The position numbers were made by a program, and so were the translations under genes. From contig CANCSY010000179.1 in the NCBI GenBank assembly GCA_947380915.1, positions 1 through 6,496 on the forward strand: 6,496 bases of DNA. Direction: 5' to 3'. Positions 1 to 6,056 of this stretch are shown here, piece by piece (positions within the stretch are counted from its first letter, which is position 1; each line of letters begins with the position of its first letter). The DNA comes from Beijerinckiaceae bacterium. Lineage in GTDB: Bacteria > Pseudomonadota > Alphaproteobacteria > Rhizobiales > Beijerinckiaceae. The notes below the pieces were generated by a model. It made no database searches. It had not been told where the DNA came from and was given only the letters and a program-made list of their open reading frames with translations.

Positions 1-56
1 AGCCAGGTGACGCCATCGTCTTCCTGCACGATCTTGATGGTTTCATAGTCCTTCAT
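1..56 (-). CDS. Probable hydroxycinnamoyl-CoA hydratase/lyase (crotonase family), N-terminal 18 codons only
   Basis: Reading leftward from the ATG at 56-54 gives MKDYETIKIVQEDDGVTW before the window ends. An opening strand of this kind, ending in a short acidic turn and a G-V/I-x-W step, resembles the start of p-hydroxycinnamoyl-CoA hydratase/lyase (Ech, FerB), where the next residues are usually a LNRPEKRNAMS-like block; that block is outside the window. A GAGG Shine-Dalgarno (complement of 65-68) lies 8 nt before the ATG. The gene follows the ADP-forming acyl-CoA ligase by 60 bp on the same strand. Enzymes of this family hydrate feruloyl-CoA or coumaroyl-CoA and cleave it to vanillin or 4-hydroxybenzaldehyde plus acetyl-CoA. 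The fragment is too short to exclude an ordinary enoyl-CoA hydratase. That a gene starts here is likely; its exact function is only probable. Confidence 0.6.
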   Translation of the reverse strand, partial: MKDYETIKIVQEDDGVTW

Positions 57-64
57 TTGGCTTT

Positions 65-68
65 CCTC
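65..68 (-). promoter_or_regulatory. Ribosome binding site of the hydratase/lyase gene
   Basis: The minus strand reads GGAAGAGGAAAGCCAA directly before the ATG at 56-54, with GAGG 8 nt from the start. This site fixes the start of the truncated gene. The 60-bp spacer (57-116) shows no hairpin followed by a T run on the minus strand, so read-through from the upstream ligase gene is expected. Confidence 0.6.
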
Positions 69-116
69 TTCCTTGGTTTTTTTCAATCTTGATGGCGGCG
101 GCTCCGACAAAAGGCC

Positions 117-2279
117 TCATCGCGCTGGCGGGCGCAGCACCACCAGCGCATCCAGCGCGACGCCGCCTTGCGCCAGCAGCAGGAACGGATTGACATCGAC
201 CGATTCCAGCACATCGCCCAGATCGTTCGCCAGCCGCCCCAGCGCCACCAGCGCCTGCGCATAGGCCTTCGCATCAAGCGCGCCGGAGCCGCGATAGCCC
301 TTCATCAGTTGTCCGGCTTTCGTGCGGGCGATGAGATCGTGGGCCTTGGCCAGATTGAGGGGCGGAGCTGCGAAAGCCACATCCCGCACTAGCTCCAGCA
401 GCACGCCGCCGCTGCCGCCCATGATGACCGGGCCCATCTCGGGATCGCGATGGACGCCCATCACCAGTTCCAGCCCGCCGGTCACCATCTGGGCCACCAG
501 CATGCCTTCCAGCGCGTCGGTGAAGCCATGGGCGGCGAGATTGGCTTCGATCCGCGCCCAGGCGGCCCGCAGGGCGTCCGCGTCGCGCAGATTGAGCTGA
601 ACCGCGCCCACATCGGATTGATGGGTCAGGGTGGCGCAGACGGCCTTCAGCACCACAGGGAAGCCGATCCGCCCGGCGATGGCGATGGCGGCCTCCACAT
701 CCAGCGCCAGCCCTTCCTGGGGCAGGGGGACGCCGTAGAGGGCCAGCAGCGCCTTCGAGCGGGCCTCGTCCAGCGCCATGGGCGCCAGCAATTGGGCGGC
801 CTGGGCGCGCAGTTCCTGCTCGAGGGCTGGCGCGGCGGCCGCCGGGGCCTCGGGCGCACTGACCAGAGCCTCCGCCTCGCCCCGCCTTGCGGCGGTGGCG
901 ATGGCGCGCAGGGCCTTGTTGGCCTCCTGCAGGAAGGACACATGGGGGGCGCCATGGCGCAGGGCGCGACTATGGGCGGTCTGGCCATGGGAGGTGAGGG
1001 TGACGAAAGACAGGGGCTTGCGCCCGCCCTCCGCCATATAGTCCTCCACCAGCTTGATATAGGCCTCGGCGCGATTGGAGCCGGGCTCGCGCGGGATGGC
1101 CTCCTGCAAAAGCACCATGTCGATATTAGGGTCCGCCTGCATGGCCTCGATACAGGCCTTGTAGGCCTGCGGACTCGACAGCACGCTGAAGCCGCCGTCG
1201 ATGGGATTCGAGATCAGCGAGCCCACGCCCATGACCTCCTCCAGCCGGGCCACCGTTTCCGGCGCCAGTTTGGGGAAGGTGAGCCCATGGCGTTCCGCCG
1301 CATCCAGCAGCAAGCCGCGATAGGCGCCCGAAAGCGTCACCGCCCCAAGGCGCCGGCCTGTGGGGGCGCCGGTATGGGCGAGCAATTCGGCCAGCTCCAC
1401 CGCATCGTCGAGGGTGTCGGCGCGGATCACGCCCGCATCCGCCGCAACCGCGTCGAAGGCCGCGACCGTGCCCGCCAGCGAGCCCGTATGGGCCAGCGCC
1501 GCCGCCCGGCCCTCCTCGGATTGGCCGAGCTTGATGGCGATGACCGATTTGCCCGCCGCCCGCGCCAGCTTGCAGGCCTCCACGAAGCGGCCGAGATCCG
1601 CCACCGCCTCCACATAGACGATGATGACCTTGAGCTCGGACTCCGTGGCGAAATAGGCGATGTAATCGGCGACTTGCAGCCCCGCCTCATTGCCTGACGT
1701 GATGAGGTAGCGGGCCAGCATGCCGCGCTCCTCCAGCGCCTGGTTGATGAAGATCATCACCCCGCCGGACTGGCCGACGAGGGCCACCTCGCCCATCTCC
1801 ATGTTGAGGGGCCGGTCTTCGGTCAGGGTCACGAAGCCTGCGGGCTTGCAGATATTGCCCATGCAATTGGGCCCCGAAACGCCGAGCCCCGTGCGTGCGA
1901 TGACCTCGCGCAGCCGCACCCCCAGCGCCGCGCCCGCTTCGTCATAGGCCTCGCCAAAGCCCGATGAGAAAACCGTCGCGCTGCGGGCGCCTGCGGCGGC
2001 GCCGGCCTCCAGCACATCGGCGGCGGCGGGGGCGGGCACCACCACGAGAATATGATCGGGCGGCTCGGGCAGGGCGGCGAAATCGGGATAGCATTTCTCG
2101 CCCAGAATCTCGTCGCGTTTGGGATTGATGAGGAAAATGCGGCCGGGGAAATGATAGCGTTGCAGATTGCGCCAGGCGCGCAGCGCCCAGTTGCCGGGGC
2201 GGTCGCTCGCTCCCACGATGACGACATTGCGCGGGGCGACAAGCGCGCCAACCCGGGCGCGGGATGCTTCAAAGGTCAC
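117..2279 (-). CDS. ferA: ADP-forming acyl-CoA synthetase, fused alpha-beta type; probable feruloyl/hydroxycinnamoyl-CoA synthetase
   Basis: This 720-residue protein has the layout of fused NDP-forming acyl-CoA synthetases. A CoA-binding Rossmann domain comes first (about 14-140; GASDRPGN at 23-30, SGPNCMG at 135-141). Succinyl-CoA-ligase-like domains follow (GQSGG at 169-173; ALAHTGSLAG at 261-270; NPID at 358-361). After an Ala/Pro-rich linker (about 468-488) comes an ATP-grasp domain (about 500-720; THQSDVGAV at 552-560, GGSGG at 621-625, SVDVNPF at 693-699). In this family a His in the HTG(S/A)LAG motif (here H264) and one in the H-x-S/T-D-V-G motif (here H553) relay the phosphoryl group; both are present. 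The reaction is acid + CoA + ATP to acyl-CoA + ADP + Pi in the cytoplasm. The GTG start is chosen because an in-frame TGA lies six codons upstream and GAGG stands 9 nt before it. The adjacent hydratase/lyase points to a ferulate or coumarate substrate as for sphingomonad FerA, so the symbol is tentative. A general acetate/acyl-CoA ligase or a protein acetyltransferase relative remains possible, although no GNAT domain is seen. Confidence 0.8.
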   Translation of the reverse strand: MTFEASRARVGALVAPRNVVIVGASDRPGNWALRAWRNLQRYHFPGRIFLINPKRDEILGEKCYPDFAALPEPPDHILVVVPAPAAADVLEAGAAAGARSATVFSSGFGEAYDEAGAALGVRLREVIARTGLGVSGPNCMGNICKPAGFVTLTEDRPLNMEMGEVALVGQSGGVMIFINQALEERGMLARYLITSGNEAGLQVADYIAYFATESELKVIIVYVEAVADLGRFVEACKLARAAGKSVIAIKLGQSEEGRAAALAHTGSLAGTVAAFDAVAADAGVIRADTLDDAVELAELLAHTGAPTGRRLGAVTLSGAYRGLLLDAAERHGLTFPKLAPETVARLEEVMGVGSLISNPIDGGFSVLSSPQAYKACIEAMQADPNIDMVLLQEAIPREPGSNRAEAYIKLVEDYMAEGGRKPLSFVTLTSHGQTAHSRALRHGAPHVSFLQEANKALRAIATAARRGEAEALVSAPEAPAAAAPALEQELRAQAAQLLAPMALDEARSKALLALYGVPLPQEGLALDVEAAIAIAGRIGFPVVLKAVCATLTHQSDVGAVQLNLRDADALRAAWARIEANLAAHGFTDALEGMLVAQMVTGGLELVMGVHRDPEMGPVIMGGSGGVLLELVRDVAFAAPPLNLAKAHDLIARTKAGQLMKGYRGSGALDAKAYAQALVALGRLANDLGDVLESVDVNPFLLLAQGGVALDALVVLRPPAR

Positions 2280-2288
2280 GGCGTTGAT

Positions 2289-2292
2289 CCTC
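2289..2292 (-). promoter_or_regulatory. Ribosome binding site deciding the GTG start of the acyl-CoA synthetase
   Basis: The minus strand reads ACGAGGATCAACGCC before GTG at 2279-2277, placing GAGG 9 nt from the start. An in-frame TGA (complement of 2295-2297) closes the frame upstream, so no ATG further up can serve. The site lies in the 26-bp gap after the SBP-A stop codon, consistent with one transcript. Confidence 0.6.
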
Positions 2293-2305
2293 GTTCAGTT
2301 GGGTG

Positions 2306-3340
2306 TCAGCGGAACAGATCCTTGTAGATCTGGTCCCAGCGGTCGCCGTCGCGCCCAAGCACGTCCGGCGGGAAATAGAGGGGCGTGAAATCGCCTTTCT
2401 CGGGCTTCAGGCTCGGCGTCTTCGCCTCCACGCTCGGCATGGCCGGCAGATAGTCGGCGCTCGCCAGCACCTTCTGGCCCTGTTCGGACGCGATGAAATC
2501 GATCAGCAGTTTGCCCGCATTGGGATGGGCGCAGTTCTTGACCAGACTCGTCACCTGCATGGGCGCGGCGATGGGGTTGAGCTTGATCCAGTCCACCGGG
2601 GCGCCCTTCTGGGCGCTGAGCACCGCATGGTGGTTGAAGATGCAGAGCGCGAGGGGATATTCGCCCGCGATCACCTGATCGAGCACGGCGCGGGCGGTGA
2701 TATAGGCGTTGACCACCTGCTGGCGCGAGAATGTCTCCAGCCAGGCCATGCCCTTTTCTTCGCCCAGATGGCGCAGCACCGAGCCCACGAAAATTGGCCC
2801 GCCCGCGCTGCGCGCATTGCTCCAGACGATCTTGCCCTTCCAGCGGGGGTCGAGGAGGTCGTCGAGGGTCTTGGGCGCCTCGGCGGGCTTCACCAGATTG
2901 GTGTTGTAGCCGGGCGTGAGGAAATAGAGATTGGTGGCGATCCACATGCCATTGGCGTCGCGCAGGGCGGGCGGATAGAGCCCCGCATGGGCGCTCACAT
3001 AGGGTGCCACGAAGCCCGCCGCCGCCACCGGCGGCTCGGTCTCGATGCCGTCGAAGACATCGGCCTGGGGCGCGCCCGCGCGGCTTTCGTCGATGATCTT
3101 GATGGCGGTCGGCACGCTGTCGGCGCGGTTGTAGCGCACGGTGATCCCGGGATATTTCGCCTGGAAGGCGTCGATGATCGGGCGCACCGCCTGATTGACG
3201 ATCAGTGTCGTGTACCAGACGACCTCTTTCTCGGCCTTGGCGGCCGCATAGAGGGCGGCCTCATCCGCCTGCGCGAGCCTTGGCGAAAAGGCCAGCGCGG
3301 AGGCGGAAAGGGTGAGAGCTTCGCGGCGCGTGATCTTCAT
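2306..3340 (-). CDS. ABC transporter periplasmic substrate-binding protein, family 1 (SBP-A)
   Basis: This 344-residue protein has a twin-arginine-like leader (TRREAL at 4-9, hydrophobic stretch, probable cleavage after AQA at 23-25), then the fold of family 1 extracellular solute-binding proteins often annotated as iron(III)-type. Supporting blocks are VVWYTTLIVNQ (40-50), QADVFDG (92-98), PGYNT (143-147), DLLDPRWKGK (161-170), VLDQVIAGEYP (219-229) and SADYLPA. The expected role is capture of a ligand in the periplasm for an inner-membrane ABC importer. Ferric-binding relatives have two adjacent iron-binding tyrosines in the segment after the GEYP-like turn; here it reads FNHH (235-238), so iron is an unlikely ligand. 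It is 18 bp downstream of its paralogue SBP-B and 26 bp upstream of the acyl-CoA synthetase, which suggests an organic acid, perhaps a hydroxycinnamate. No permease or ATPase is visible. The family is well supported; the ligand is not known. Confidence 0.87.
   Translation of the reverse strand: MKITRREALTLSASALAFSPRLAQADEAALYAAAKAEKEVVWYTTLIVNQAVRPIIDAFQAKYPGITVRYNRADSVPTAIKIIDESRAGAPQADVFDGIETEPPVAAAGFVAPYVSAHAGLYPPALRDANGMWIATNLYFLTPGYNTNLVKPAEAPKTLDDLLDPRWKGKIVWSNARSAGGPIFVGSVLRHLGEEKGMAWLETFSRQQVVNAYITARAVLDQVIAGEYPLALCIFNHHAVLSAQKGAPVDWIKLNPIAAPMQVTSLVKNCAHPNAGKLLIDFIASEQGQKVLASADYLPAMPSVEAKTPSLKPEKGDFTPLYFPPDVLGRDGDRWDQIYKDLFR
3190..3219. repeat. 30-bp block shared with 4243-4272 (paralogue repeat, copy in SBP-A)
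   Basis: This stretch matches 4243-4272 at 29 of 30 bases. It encodes the WYTTLIVNQ region of SBP-A and lies exactly 1053 bp from the matching block in SBP-B. A second pair, 2654-2683 and 3707-3736, also matches at 29 of 30 bases with the same 1053-bp offset and encodes the AGEYP region. These are remnants of gene duplication held by protein constraint or by gene conversion, not a mobile repeat. Confidence 0.7.
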
Positions 3341-3358
3341 GTCGGCTTCCCCCCGGGT

Positions 3359-4393
3359 TCAGCGAAACAGGTCTTTGGCGATGCGCGACCAATTGGCCAT
3401 CTGGGGATCCACCACATCCGGGCGCATCCATGTGGCCTTGAAGCCGCCGTCCTCGGGCCGCAGTCCCGCCTTCATGGCTGGGACCTTGGCGTTGGCGGGC
3501 AGGTAATCCGCGTCCTTGAGCACGGTCTGTCCCTCTTCCGAGAGCAGGAATTCCACCAGCAGGCGCGCCGCGTTGGGGTGGGGCGCATCCTTCATGATCC
3601 CCAGGGAATCGAAGGCCACCGGAACGGGCTCCAGCGGCGTCCAGTCGGAGGGGGCGCCCTTGCGCGCGCTGATGACCGTATGATTGTTGAACATCATCAG
3701 TCCCATGGGATATTCGCCCGCAATCACCTGATCGAGAATGGCGCGCGACGAGGCCTCCACGTTGACCACATTCTGCTTGGCGAGCGCCCGCAGGTAATCC
3801 ATGCCCTTGTCCGGCCCCATGCTCAGCATGATGTTGCCGACAAAGCCGATGGCGCCTGCGCTGGAATTGGGGTTCCAGGCCATCTTGCCCTTCCATTTGG
3901 GGTCGAGCAGGTCCTCATAGGTTCTGGGCGCATCGGCCTTGGAGACAAGCGTGGTGTTGTAGCCCGGCCCGAAGACGAAGAGCAGCAGAGCGTGCCAGGC
4001 GCCATCCGCATCCCGCATTTCCGCCGGATAATCGGCGGCGTTGGGGATCTCGATGCGGGCCAGCAGGCCCTCACGCTTGAGCGGCATATTGACGGTCAGC
4101 CCGTCGAAAATATCCGCCTGCACCTTGCCCGCCTTCGCCTCGTTCAGCAGGCGTATGGCGGTGGGGCCTTCGTCATTGCGGGCATAGTCGAGGGTGACGC
4201 CGGGATATTTCTTCTCGAAGGCGGTCTTGAGGGGGATCACCACCTGATTGACGATCAGGGTCGTGTACCAGAGCACGCGGCCCTCTTTTTTGGCCGCCTC
4301 GATCAGCGTCGCATCGGCGGCCTGGCCGGAGGCGCAACTGAACAGACAGGCGGCCGCTGTCACTGCGCGCAGCCATTTGGCGTTTGGGCTCAT
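3359..4393 (-). CDS. ABC transporter periplasmic substrate-binding protein, family 1 (SBP-B), paralogue of SBP-A
   Basis: This protein also has 344 residues and aligns with SBP-A without a single gap from residue 26 to the end. A hand count gives 154 identities in 319 positions, about 48%. Shared blocks are WYTTLIVNQ (42-50), QADIFDG (92-98), PGYNT (143-147), DLLDPKWKGK (161-170), ILDQVIAGEYP (219-229), DADYLPA and the C-terminal KDLFR. Its leader differs: a Sec-like signal (K6, R9, then an Ala-rich core) with probable cleavage near GQA at 23-25. Cysteines at 16 and 20 do not form a good lipobox, so a lipoprotein is less likely. The ligand-side segment reads FNNH (235-238) where SBP-A has FNHH. 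The ATG at 4393 has a GGGAGAGG Shine-Dalgarno just before it. It is the first gene after the 123-bp gap behind scoB and may have its own promoter there. The ligand is unknown; periplasmic capture for an importer is inferred from the family. Confidence 0.87.
   Translation of the reverse strand: MSPNAKWLRAVTAAACLFSCASGQAADATLIEAAKKEGRVLWYTTLIVNQVVIPLKTAFEKKYPGVTLDYARNDEGPTAIRLLNEAKAGKVQADIFDGLTVNMPLKREGLLARIEIPNAADYPAEMRDADGAWHALLLFVFGPGYNTTLVSKADAPRTYEDLLDPKWKGKMAWNPNSSAGAIGFVGNIMLSMGPDKGMDYLRALAKQNVVNVEASSRAILDQVIAGEYPMGLMMFNNHTVISARKGAPSDWTPLEPVPVAFDSLGIMKDAPHPNAARLLVEFLLSEEGQTVLKDADYLPANAKVPAMKAGLRPEDGGFKATWMRPDVVDPQMANWSRIAKDLFR
4243..4272. repeat. 30-bp block shared with 3190-3219 (paralogue repeat, copy in SBP-B)
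   Basis: This is the SBP-B partner of the block at 3190-3219, with one mismatch in 30 bases. Both lie in the same reading frame at the same codons of the two genes, so the repeat is explained by the tandem duplication. Confidence 0.7.
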
Positions 4394-4416
4394 GTCGCCT
4401 CTCCCTTGGTCTTCCC

Positions 4417-4437
4417 CCGGGCGTCTTGTGCGCCCGG
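4417..4437. other. Inverted repeat in the leader of SBP-B
   Basis: CCGGGCG (4417-4423) and CGCCCGG (4431-4437) form a perfect 7-bp stem around a 7-nt loop, 23 bp upstream of the SBP-B start. No T run follows on either strand, so it is not a standard intrinsic terminator. It could be a hairpin in the mRNA leader or a chance feature of GC-rich DNA. The rest of the 123-bp gap (4394-4516) holds another short dyad, CTCTAG (4457-4462) with CTAGAG (4482-4487), and no clear promoter. Confidence 0.4.
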
Positions 4438-4516
4438 TGAGTCTTGCTGCGTCCGACTCTAGCGGTCGGGCGATCAGGCGCCTAGAGGGGGCGCATCACG
4501 CTGTATTGATTGGTTC

Positions 4517-5167
4517 TCAGGCCGCCTTCAGCGCGACCTTGTAGCTGCCCTGCGTCTTGGCGGCGATATCCTCGAGGCTCACGCCATCGGCGAGCTCCAC
4601 CAGCGTCATCCCGCCATCGCCGCTCTTGTCGATGGTGAAGACGCCAAGATCCGTGATGACCATGTCCACCACGCGCGCGCCGGTCAGGGGCAGGTCGCAT
4701 TTGTGGAGAAGCTTGGGCCCATCCTTGGCCACATGCTCCATCACCACCACGACCTTCTTGACGCCCGCGACCAGATCCATCGCGCCGCCCATGCCCTTCA
4801 CCATCTTGCCGGGGATCATCCAGTTGGCGAGATCCCCATTCTCCGCCACCTGCATGGCGCCCAGAATCGACAGGTCGATATGCCCGCCGCGGATCATCGC
4901 GAAGGAATCGGCCGACGAGAAGAAGCTGGTGGTGGGCAGTTCGGTGATGGTCTGCTTGCCCGCATTGATGAGATCGGCGTCCTCATCGCCCGCATAGGGG
5001 AATGGCCCCATGCCCAGCATGCCGTTCTCGCTCTGCAGCTGCACATTCACGCCAGCGGGAATATAGTTCGACACCAGCGTGGGAATGCCGATGCCAAGGT
5101 TCACATAAAAGCCGTCGCGCAGTTCCTTCGCCGCACGGGCCGCCATCTGTTCACGGGTCCAGGCCAT
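4517..5167 (-). CDS. scoB: Succinyl-CoA:3-oxoacid CoA-transferase subunit B
   Basis: This 216-residue protein is the usual length for the beta subunit of class I CoA-transferases. It has the [13 protein letters not shown] segment (25-37) and the [10 protein letters not shown] motif (46-55), whose glutamate (E47) is by family knowledge the residue that forms the enzyme-CoA thioester. GGHID (94-98) and GGAMDLV (127-133) are also typical. With ScoA it moves CoA from succinyl-CoA to acetoacetate, feeding ketone bodies into acetyl-CoA. The ATG at 5167 is 12 bp after the scoA stop, and its Shine-Dalgarno overlaps that stop, so the subunits are probably translationally coupled. The close relative PcaJ (3-oxoadipate) is the main alternative, but the partner subunit looks like ScoA rather than PcaI. 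Confidence 0.9.
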   Translation of the reverse strand: MAWTREQMAARAAKELRDGFYVNLGIGIPTLVSNYIPAGVNVQLQSENGMLGMGPFPYAGDEDADLINAGKQTITELPTTSFFSSADSFAMIRGGHIDLSILGAMQVAENGDLANWMIPGKMVKGMGGAMDLVAGVKKVVVVMEHVAKDGPKLLHKCDLPLTGARVVDMVITDLGVFTIDKSGDGGMTLVELADGVSLEDIAAKTQGSYKVALKAA

Positions 5168-5175
5168 TGTCGTAG

Positions 5176-5181
5176 CTCCTC
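5176..5181 (-). promoter_or_regulatory. Ribosome binding site of scoB overlapping the scoA stop codon
   Basis: The minus strand reads TGAGGAGCTACGACA before the scoB ATG. GAGGAG is 8 nt from the start and shares two bases with the scoA TGA (5182-5180). This arrangement favours reinitiation by ribosomes ending scoA, which would suit subunits made in equal amounts. Confidence 0.65.
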
Positions 5182-5881
5182 AGACGCGGGCGCGCGTGGT
5201 GCGCTGCTCGATATGTTTGACGGCTGCGGGCGTGTGCACGATGCGCTGCACATAGACGCCCGGGGTGATGATGTGGTCGGGATCGATCTCGCCCGGCGCC
5301 ACGAGATGCTCCACCTCGGCGATGGTCACCTTGCCTGCGGTCGCCATCATCGGATTGAAGTTCCGCGCGGTCTTGCGATAGACGAGATTGCCTTCGTGGT
5401 CGGCCTTCCAGGCGTGGACGAGGGCGATGTCCGCCACCAGCCCGCGCTCCATCACGTAATGCTCGCCGTCGAAGGTGCGGGTCTCCTTGCCCTCGGCGAT
5501 GATGGTGCCATAGCCCGTCTTGGTGAAGAAGGCCGGGATGCCCGCGCCGCCCGCGCGGATGCGCTCGGCGAGCGTGCCCTGCGGGTTGAACTCCAGCTCC
5601 AGCTCGCCCGCGAGGAACTGCTGGGCGAAGAGCTTGTTCTCGCCCACATAGGAGGAGATCATCTTCCTGATCTGGCGCGTCTCCAGCAGGATGCCGAGGC
5701 CGATGCCGTCGACGCCTGCGTTGTTGGAGATGACCGTGAGATCCCTGGCTCCGGAGTCCTTGATCGCCATGATCAGGGTTTCGGGAATGCCGCACAGGCC
5801 AAAGCCGCCGGACATGATGGTCATGCCATCCTTGATCAGGCCTGCAAGTGCGCTCGTGGCGTCTGGATAAACCTTTTTCAT
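5180..5881 (-). CDS. scoA: Succinyl-CoA:3-oxoacid CoA-transferase subunit A
   Basis: This 233-residue protein is a full-length alpha subunit of a class I CoA-transferase. It contains GGFGLCGIPE (25-34), ISNNAGVDG (51-59), SSYVGENKLF (76-85), GTLAERIRAGGAGIPAFFTKTG (from 102) and YRKTARNFNPMMATAG (168-183). The GLCGIPE, YVGENKLF and GAGIPAFFTKTG variants match acetoacetate-type ScoA better than 3-oxoadipate-type PcaI, which as I recall it has GTAGMP and GSGIGAFF at these places. It binds the CoA donor and acceptor together with ScoB in the cytoplasm. The ATG at 5881 is preceded by GGAG with an 11-nt spacer, slightly long but usable. It is the first gene of the minus-strand group and faces the divergent ndvA-like gene. 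An overlapping 254-codon frame on the same strand is a shadow. Confidence 0.92.
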   Translation of the reverse strand: MKKVYPDATSALAGLIKDGMTIMSGGFGLCGIPETLIMAIKDSGARDLTVISNNAGVDGIGLGILLETRQIRKMISSYVGENKLFAQQFLAGELELEFNPQGTLAERIRAGGAGIPAFFTKTGYGTIIAEGKETRTFDGEHYVMERGLVADIALVHAWKADHEGNLVYRKTARNFNPMMATAGKVTIAEVEHLVAPGEIDPDHIITPGVYVQRIVHTPAAVKHIEQRTTRARV

Positions 5882-5911
5882 GGTATTGACGGCTCCATCG
5901 GCTGATGATCT

Positions 5912-5940
5912 GCAATAGCGCGCCCGGGCGGCAAGGCCAA
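5912..5940 (-). promoter_or_regulatory. Weak candidate promoter for scoA
   Basis: On the minus strand TTGGCC (5940-5935) and TATTGC (5917-5912) are separated by 17 bp and lie about 30 bp before the scoA ATG. Matches to the sigma-70 consensus are modest (4 of 6 and 3 of 6), so this is a suggestion from position and spacing only. Confidence 0.3.
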
Positions 5941-5959
5941 CCCCCCTGTCCGGGCCTGT

Positions 5960-5985
5960 GGCGCCTCCTTTTTACGCGGCGCCTC
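5960..5985. repeat. Two GGCGCCTC direct repeats upstream of the ndvA-like promoter
   Basis: GGCGCCTC occurs at 5960-5967 and 5978-5985, start to start 18 bp, with an AT-rich core (TTTTTA) between. The second copy abuts the -35 box at 5986. Each copy contains the palindrome GGCGCC. The spacing is near two helix turns, so paired operator half-sites are possible, but GGCGCC is common in DNA this GC-rich. Confidence 0.3.
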
Positions 5986-6013
5986 TTGGACGGCGGCTCG
6001 CGCGGCCTATAGT
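5986..6013 (+). promoter_or_regulatory. Sigma-70-like promoter of the ndvA-like gene
   Basis: TTGGAC (5986-5991) and TATAGT (6008-6013) are separated by 16 bp and stand 43 bp before the ATG at 6057. Both hexamers are close to the TTGACA/TATAAT consensus, which stands out in this GC-rich region. The expected transcription start is near 6020, giving a leader of about 35-40 nt. Confidence 0.6.
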
Positions 6014-6056
6014 GTCATCAGGAAGCGCAGCCTCTCGGGATCCCGGTTTCAAATCC

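Noticed and set aside
74..84. T-rich run in the ligase-hydratase gap as a possible terminator
   Set aside because: On the minus strand, the direction of transcription here, it is an A run with no preceding stem; it cannot act as an intrinsic terminator for this operon.
31..95. The 10-bp sequence ATCTTGATGG repeated at 31-40 and 86-95
   Set aside because: The first copy encodes part of the hydratase/lyase N-terminus and the second is in the spacer; the same string also occurs inside SBP-A near 3097, so chance is the simplest explanation.
450..1697. A 415-codon plus-strand open frame within the acyl-CoA synthetase gene
   Set aside because: It is antisense to a well-supported enzyme with conserved motifs throughout, and its composition is typical of a GC-rich shadow frame.
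2303..4462. A 719-codon open frame on the plus strand antisense to both binding-protein genes
   Set aside because: It mirrors the two minus-strand genes, has no recognisable domain, is rich in His, Arg and Gly as expected from GC-rich antisense reading, and its internal repetition simply reflects the paralogous genes opposite.
4517..5881. PcaIJ (3-oxoadipate CoA-transferase) as the identity of the transferase pair, which would fit aromatic degradation
   Set aside because: The alpha subunit carries GLCGIPE, YVGENKLF and GAGIPAFFTKTG, the acetoacetate-type (ScoA) variants, rather than the PcaI forms.
4703..5905. A 400-codon plus-strand open frame opposite scoA and scoB
   Set aside because: It spans two well-supported genes and their junction in antisense and shows no motif of its own.
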